From Methanomicrobiales archaeon (lineage in GTDB: Archaea > Halobacteriota > Methanomicrobia > Methanomicrobiales > JACTUA01): 10,833 nucleotides of DNA. The notes beneath the pieces were generated by a model. The model was not told where the DNA came from and did no database searches. It worked only from the letters and a program-made list of their open reading frames with translations. Below, one piece after another: positions 7,100-10,833 of the stretch. The position numbers were made by a program, and so were the translations under genes. Each line of letters begins with the position of its first letter. The stretch's first letter is position 1. The stretch is taken from assembly GCA_028679035.1 (NCBI GenBank), contig JAJRCL010000041.1:1-10833 (forward strand), read 5' to 3'.

Positions 7100-8727
7100 G
7101 TAAGAATTTTCGAGAGATCGCCCATTTCCTGGAGCACTTTCGCAGGTTCAATGTTATACGCCTGGAATATTCTGGCAACCCTGACATAATCCTTGATTCC
7201 CTGCTTCTGCAGCGCCTCGAGAATCCGTTTTCTCGTTGCAATCTCCTGTGAGAGTTGCTCCCTGCTCCATCCCCTCTGCTCAGCGATCTGGGTGTACACC
7301 TGGGATCGACCCGTGTAGGTGAATGCATCCTTGACTGGATCGTATTCGAAGACGTTGTTCACCCGGACATTTGCCGTTCCAGGGTCGATTCCGGCTATCT
7401 CGACGATTTCCAGAGCTCGCCGGATGCGTTCCGTCCCGCGGTAGACAAGGGCCTGGACACAGACGATATTGAGCGCCTGGAGCATGTTTTTCGGAACATT
7501 CAGCGGTTCGCTTTCCAGCCGGTGGATTGCGGCGTCCACACTGCCGGCGTGCATTGTCGAGAATGTCGTATGACCGGTATTCATCGCCTGAAATAGCGTC
7601 TGAGCTTCTTCCCCCCGTACTTCGCCGACAAGGATGTACTCCGGGCGTTGACGCATTGCAGACCGGAGCAGGTCGAACATCGTGATAACGTTAGCACCTT
7701 CTGCGACGGCCTCCCGGGTAACGCTCGCGATCCAGTTTTCATGGTGCAGCATAATTTCCCGTGTATCCTCGATGCTCACTACTTTGGCGACCGGGGGAAT
7801 AAAGAGGGAAACGGCATTGAGGGAAGAGGTCTTTCCTGAAGCGGTTCCCCCGATGAAAAGCAGGCTTTTATTGTTCTCGATTGCGAGCCAGAAATATGCC
7901 AGCGCTTCTGCATCGAAGGTCCTCATCTCCATAAGGTCAACAGGAGAGAACGGCTCTCCGCGGAATTTCCGTATCGTAAACGAAGTCCCACGGGTTGTTA
8001 TTTCCGTCCCGAGGGTGAGCTGCAGTCGTGAACCGTCGGGGAGCGTCGCATCGAGCATCGGCGTACCCATGGAAATATGTTTTCCCGATCGCTGGGCGAG
8101 ACTGATCGCGAGGGAATTCAGATCCTCCTCATGAAACATTATATTGGTACGGATATTCCTGAATTTCCGGTGATACAGGAAAATAGCAATCCGGTTTCCA
8201 TCGCAGGAAATATCCTCGAGATTTGGATCTTTCATCAGGGGCTCAATCCGACCCCATCCGATAAAATTACGGATCAGGTAGTAGTCAAGCCGGAAAAGGC
8301 TGTCAGTCCCGGGAACAACCCCGTACTCGTCCAGCAATCCCGCCACCTTTTCCCGGACGAGTCCGGTCCGGTCTTTGGAAAGATCACTGTCCGCGAGCAC
8401 AAGGTAATTGCGCAGATCGCTGTGCACCCGTTCGAGCAATTCATGCTCAAATGTCGTAAGTGCCGGTTCAAAGAGCAGATACTCGTTCTGCCCGGTCTTA
8501 GTATTCAGCGCAATCACGACAAGGGATCGTCCAGGATCGACCCAGTACCGTTCAATCTCGTTATAGCCATCCGGTACCGATGCCTGCACAAGGGGTCCGT
8601 GCTGTGCAGCGTCGTATGCCGTGATGGCAGTTTTTTCCTTGTTCCAGGGGAACCGGTACCGGGGGATGGTATCCATTTTCTGTTTCCGGGAACTGAAAAA
8701 TGGGGTGGTATTCATGCGATCATGCAC
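7096..8727 (-). CDS. TadA/ArlI-type type IV pilus assembly ATPase
   Basis: The protein has 543 residues and is of the VirB11/TadA/ArlI type II/IV secretion ATPase family, a hexameric motor at the cytoplasmic face that drives pilus assembly. The Walker A box is GGTASGKT (293-300), the Asp box VVSIEDTREI (316-325), the Walker B box ILVGEVRG with glutamate 369 (365-372), and the His box TGHTTFSTMHA (384-394). All catalytic residues look intact. The N-terminal 1-240 includes a linker and the PAS-like N-domain (GWGRIEPLMKDPNLEDIS). The C-terminus has an extra helical tail (480-543) with an RGWSREQLSQEI motif, as in other archaeal members. The start is uncertain: GTG at 8727 or ATG at 8715, the latter preceded nine bases upstream by CGGGTG. 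It is the first gene of the minus-strand secretion operon, and its own motor motifs do not say whether the appendage is a pilus or another fibre. Confidence 0.93.
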   Translation of the reverse strand: MHDRMNTTPFFSSRKQKMDTIPRYRFPWNKEKTAITAYDAAQHGPLVQASVPDGYNEIERYWVDPGRSLVVIALNTKTGQNEYLLFEPALTTFEHELLERVHSDLRNYLVLADSDLSKDRTGLVREKVAGLLDEYGVVPGTDSLFRLDYYLIRNFIGWGRIEPLMKDPNLEDISCDGNRIAIFLYHRKFRNIRTNIMFHEEDLNSLAISLAQRSGKHISMGTPMLDATLPDGSRLQLTLGTEITTRGTSFTIRKFRGEPFSPVDLMEMRTFDAEALAYFWLAIENNKSLLFIGGTASGKTSSLNAVSLFIPPVAKVVSIEDTREIMLHHENWIASVTREAVAEGANVITMFDLLRSAMRQRPEYILVGEVRGEEAQTLFQAMNTGHTTFSTMHAGSVDAAIHRLESEPLNVPKNMLQALNIVCVQALVYRGTERIRRALEIVEIAGIDPGTANVRVNNVFEYDPVKDAFTYTGRSQVYTQIAEQRGWSREQLSQEIATRKRILEALQKQGIKDYVRVARIFQAYNIEPAKVLQEMGDLSKILT

Positions 8728-8759
8728 CCGTGCTGTCCTGCGGTGCAGGAGAGACAGAA

Positions 8760-8768
8760 CTAATTAAA
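8760..8768 (-). promoter_or_regulatory. Possible TATA element for the TadA-like gene
   Basis: The minus strand reads TTTAATTAG about 38-50 bases upstream of the candidate starts at 8727 and 8715. A second TATA-like run lies at 8781-8790 and could also serve this strand, so the assignment is tentative. Confidence 0.35.
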
Positions 8769-8781
8769 CAATTGGAGTGAA

Positions 8782-8790
8782 TGTATAATA
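8782..8790 (+). promoter_or_regulatory. Possible TATA element for the KaiC-like pair
   Basis: TGTATAATA would place a plus-strand transcription start near 8812, inside the inverted repeat at 8803-8833, and leave a leader of about 65 bases before the ATG at 8877. An AAACATATCC run near 8852-8861 is an alternative that would give a leaderless transcript. Confidence 0.35.
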
Positions 8791-8802
8791 CGTTGTGGTT
8801 AT

Positions 8803-8833
8803 TTCATGCAAATATCGCATTTTCTTGCATGAA
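8803..8833. promoter_or_regulatory. Inverted repeat in the divergent promoter region, operator-like
   Basis: TTCATGCAA (8803-8811) and TTGCATGAA (8825-8833) are perfect 9-base reverse complements separated by 13 bases. Arm centres are 22 bases apart, about two turns of DNA, so a dimeric regulator could contact both on one face. The site lies between the divergent TadA-like and KaiC-like genes at the expected plus-strand transcription start. It could instead form an RNA hairpin in the KaiC leader. No known regulator is assigned. Confidence 0.5.
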
Positions 8834-8876
8834 TTGACCTCATTTGCGTCTCAAACATATCCAAAAACGGACTCTC

Positions 8877-9719
8877 ATGGAAACCGGACCTGTTATGAAG
8901 GAAAATGCAGTGCGACTTATGCCCACCGGGATCTCGTCCCTTGACCCGGTGATAGAAGGAGGAGTGCCGCCGGGAACGCTGGTACTTCTTCTTGCCGAGA
9001 TCGGGGCCGGAAGTACCGAATTTGTATACAGCTCCATGTTGAATCTCTCTCTCCGCACCCGGAATCCTTCCGGTGATCAGTCCGCGATGCCAGCAGCGAT
9101 CCGTTATCTGACCATAACAAAAATGAAGGAAGATATCGAGCGTGAGATTACCCTTTCATTTCATCCGGACCTTGCCCGGGGCCTTGAAGGCGTAACATTC
9201 GAAGATCTTTCATCCCATTATTTCGAGGCACGGGTGGTTCCGGTCGAATGGTACTCCCAGGCGAATCTGGTTGAACGGCTTCAGAAAAGAAAGGAACATG
9301 GAGACATTCTTACCGATCTGGCAACACGGCTCAATACGAGCAAGCACCGGAGTCTGGTGATACTGGATTCCCTTACTGATATCGCAGTCCAGTACGCCAG
9401 TACCGAAAACTGGAATGAACTTACGGCATTCCTCCGGGGACTCCAGCGGGTTGCAAAGGAATGGAACTGCACACTGTACCTTCTTCTCACGCGGGGCATA
9501 CTCGATCCCCAGAAAGAACGGGAAATTGCCGATACTGCAGATGCTGTAATCCTGTTCCGGTGGGAGGAGACATCTGCAGCGAGAAGGCAGCGGATAATGT
9601 ATTTTGAAAAATTCCGCGGGTTAATGCCTCATCTCGAAGAAAAAGATCTAGTGAAATTCGCGGTACGAATCTCTTCCGCGAACGGGTTTGAAGTAAGCAA
9701 CATTCGGGTAGTGGTATGA
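8877..9719 (+). CDS. KaiC/RadA-like protein with degenerate P-loop
   Basis: From the ATG at 8877 the protein has 280 residues; ATG 8895 and a poor TTG at 8844 are alternatives, and no ribosome binding site decides. It has the KaiC/GvpD/RAD55 layout: RLMPTGISSLDPVIEGGVPP (13-32) leading to the P-loop strand, then a Walker-B-like strand SLVILDSLTDIA (159-170) and late strands YLLLTR and ADAVILF. The P-loop reads EIGAGSTE (41-48), with serine 46 in place of the lysine. The strand that normally ends in two catalytic glutamates reads YLTITK (77-82) instead. It therefore looks like a pseudo-ATPase, or one with altered nucleotide handling. It is joined to the intact KaiC-like gene by an ATGA overlap and is divergent from the pilus ATPase, which suggests a heteromeric partner or regulator role. 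Confidence 0.85.
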   Translation: METGPVMKENAVRLMPTGISSLDPVIEGGVPPGTLVLLLAEIGAGSTEFVYSSMLNLSLRTRNPSGDQSAMPAAIRYLTITKMKEDIEREITLSFHPDLARGLEGVTFEDLSSHYFEARVVPVEWYSQANLVERLQKRKEHGDILTDLATRLNTSKHRSLVILDSLTDIAVQYASTENWNELTAFLRGLQRVAKEWNCTLYLLLTRGILDPQKEREIADTADAVILFRWEETSAARRQRIMYFEKFRGLMPHLEEKDLVKFAVRISSANGFEVSNIRVVV

Positions 9720-10414
9720 TCGCAGAACGCGTTAAAATGGGAATTCCGGGCCTGGACCGGATGATGGGGGGCGGACTGATCCCCGGAACCATTAACGTGA
9801 TCGTCGGATCCTATGGTACCGGAAAGACCACCTTCGCAACCCAGTTCTTATGGGAAGGGCTGCAGCAGGGGGAAAAAGCCATATATATCAGCCTTGAGGA
9901 AAATGAGGACCGTATCTATGCGTATATGGCCGAGAAGGGCTGGGATATTGAAAAGTACCGGGGCGTGGCCCTCACCGTCCTGAAATTCGTCCCCTACGAT
10001 TTCAACCTCGCCATCAACAGCATCAAAAATGAACTTCCCGTACTGATCAGGCAGATCGGAGCAACCCGTGTTGTTGTAGACCCGATCTCGCTTTTTGAAG
10101 ACCTTTTTGACACGGCAGCAACCCGGCGTCAGGAAATGTTTCGTTTCGTCGATAACCTGCGTACCCAGAACTGCACGATCCTTATGACGAGCGAAACCGA
10201 CAAAGACGACCCGTACTCCAGCCGGCATAACCTGATCGAGTATCTTGCAGACACGGTCATCCTGCTCCGGTACGCCCGTTCCGATGCACAGACCGATGTG
10301 CACCTCACGCTCGAAGTAGTAAAAATGCGCAGGAGCGCCCACTCACGTGAAATCAAACCGTATGAGATCCAGCAGGACGGGGTTCTCGTTTATACCGATG
10401 CGAACGTTTTTTAA
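9716..10414 (+). CDS. Single-domain KaiC-like ATPase, intact
   Basis: This 232-residue protein has one KaiC/RadA domain and little else. It opens with MGIPGLDRMMGGGLIPGT (8-25), then the Walker A box GSYGTGKTT (31-39), the paired glutamates of SLEENED (59-65) that activate water in KaiC-type ATPases, the Walker B strand RVVVDPIS with aspartate 122, and the KaiC signature loop KMRRSAHS (203-210). All nucleotide-binding elements are present, so it should bind and hydrolyse ATP, probably as a hexamer. Full circadian KaiC has two such domains; single-domain archaeal forms include ArlH, which binds the archaellum motor. The ATG at 9716 overlaps the upstream stop in ATGA and is preceded by the purine-rich GGTAGTGGT, which suggests coupled translation. 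A role next to the pilus motor is inferred from position only. Confidence 0.9.
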   Translation: MIAERVKMGIPGLDRMMGGGLIPGTINVIVGSYGTGKTTFATQFLWEGLQQGEKAIYISLEENEDRIYAYMAEKGWDIEKYRGVALTVLKFVPYDFNLAINSIKNELPVLIRQIGATRVVVDPISLFEDLFDTAATRRQEMFRFVDNLRTQNCTILMTSETDKDDPYSSRHNLIEYLADTVILLRYARSDAQTDVHLTLEVVKMRRSAHSREIKPYEIQQDGVLVYTDANVF

Positions 10415-10422
10415 AAATTTTT
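10407..10422. terminator. A/T-tract terminator between convergent genes
   Basis: TTTTTT, AAAAA and TTTTT follow one another across the stop codon of the KaiC-like gene. Oligo-T runs on the coding strand are typical archaeal termination signals. The self-complementary AAAAATTTTT at 10413-10422 offers a T-run to the converging methyltransferase transcript too. Confidence 0.55.
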
Positions 10423-10520
10423 ACCCAGTGGATTGCTTCCTCATCCCTGAGGGGGAGACATTCCATGGCAATCTTTCAAACCTCTCCGGGGATTTCTCTT
10501 GATTATACAACAGATCTTCC

Positions 10521-10833
10521 TTATTCCTTTACCGCGATTGCCTTGAAAAACGTATAACAGAACACCCCATCCGGGTCCGCCGTACGATACAGGTCCCTGA
10601 TGCCCTGTTCCCAGTCTTTCTTTTTCACCAGATCCGCTTGCACCGCAGCGGTTCCCACTCCTTCCACCATAGCGATAAAAGTACGCCGGGTAAAACCTTC
10701 GACGAGATTGGGACGCGAGGAATCAACATACACCATTCGCGGACTGACGTGCACATTCGGGAAATCCGCGTGGACCAGGAGCGGAAAGAGTTGTCGTCCG
10801 ATCCGGGCATTCCCGCCCGCCTGCTGTTGCAGC
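10521..10833 (-). CDS. SAM-dependent methyltransferase, C-terminal part (enters from the window edge)
   Basis: About 103 codons of the 3' end are inside the window, read on the minus strand and ending in TAA at 10521; the frame is open to the right edge. A GTG at 10754 is an internal valine, not the start, because the frame continues upstream with matching protein sequence (HADFPNVHVSPRM). Segments SPRMVYVDSSRPNLVEGF, RRTFIAMVEGV and PDGVFCYTFFKA match the C-terminal part of a group of class I SAM-dependent methyltransferases common in methanogens; the substrate is unknown. The SAM-binding glycine motif would lie outside the window. It converges on the KaiC-like pair and shows no sign of being part of the pilus locus. 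Confidence 0.75.
   Translation of the reverse strand, partial: LQQQAGGNARIGRQLFPLLVHADFPNVHVSPRMVYVDSSRPNLVEGFTRRTFIAMVEGVGTAAVQADLVKKKDWEQGIRDLYRTADPDGVFCYTFFKAIAVKE

Noticed and set aside
2983..8727. A genuine archaellum (arl/fla) operon
   Set aside because: No archaellin cluster and no arlF, arlG or arlC/D/E genes are present, and the pilin-like proteins differ from archaellins. A type IV pilus-type system fits better.
8077..8763. 228-codon plus-strand frame opposite the start of the TadA-like gene
   Set aside because: It is antisense to a well supported ATPase and runs through the divergent promoter; no motifs are seen.
8781..8837. 18-codon frame (MYNTLWLFHANIAFSCMN) preceded by GGAGTGA in the KaiC leader, a possible leader peptide
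   Set aside because: It overlaps the TATA-like element and the inverted repeat, its spacing from GGAG is short, and a frame this small is expected by chance.
8844..8876. TTG start for the first KaiC-like protein, 11 codons upstream of the ATG
   Set aside because: There is no ribosome binding site before the TTG, and the added residues (LRLKHIQKRTL) are not part of the KaiC domain. ATG 8877 is the simpler choice, though not proven.
8877..10414. A true circadian KaiC clock
   Set aside because: Each protein has only one KaiC domain, one lacks the P-loop lysine, and no KaiA or KaiB was found in the window.
10521..10754. A complete 77-residue gene starting at the GTG at 10754
   Set aside because: The frame stays open to the window edge and the upstream residues continue the methyltransferase similarity, so this is the C-terminal part of a longer gene.

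Overview
The window reads as the chromosome of a methanogenic archaeon, most likely in the order Methanomicrobiales. The evidence is archaeal-type pilin N-termini, archaeal two-domain TadC/ArlJ-like and TadA/ArlI-like secretion proteins, single-domain KaiC-like ATPases, a stacked PAS sensor, TATA-type promoters, and GGTGAT-type ribosome binding sites. The genus cannot be read from the sequence, and no rRNA, tRNA, CRISPR array or insertion sequence was seen.

Layout from left to right. (1) The 5' end of a chaB-like gene leaves the window on the minus strand (1-92) behind a clear TATA box. (2) A 345-base gene-free stretch follows. (3) A plus-strand pair comes next: a 619-residue protein of four PAS domains (438-2297) and a small RecA/KaiC-fold protein without a P-loop (about 2307-2891), whose ribosome binding site overlaps the stop of the PAS gene. 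(4) A minus-strand surface-appendage locus runs from 8727 down to 2983: a TadA/ArlI-type ATPase, a TadC/ArlJ-type membrane platform joined to it by an ATGA overlap, a large 475-residue pilin-like protein with its own TATA box, and a 136-residue pilin-like protein. (5) Divergent from the ATPase, on the plus strand, are two KaiC/RadA-like proteins joined by an ATGA overlap. The first has a broken P-loop (8877-9719) and the second an intact one (9716-10414). (6) The 3' part of a SAM-dependent methyltransferase gene enters on the minus strand (10521-10833), converging on the KaiC pair across an A/T-tract terminator.

How the parts may work together (inference). The ATPase, the platform and two class III signal-type subunits form the core of an archaeal type IV pilus machine. 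No prepilin peptidase is in the window, so processing must rely on one encoded elsewhere. In archaella the KaiC-like protein ArlH binds the ArlI/ArlJ motor, and the tandem KaiC-like pair divergent from the TadA-like gene could play that part here. The PAS protein and its P-loop-less RecA-fold partner look like a sensory module that lacks a kinase output. The window holds three RecA/KaiC-fold proteins besides the pilus ATPase, and two of them seem unable to bind ATP normally, which is its most distinctive feature. A 9-bp inverted repeat with arms two helical turns apart lies in the divergent promoter region and is the best candidate control site.
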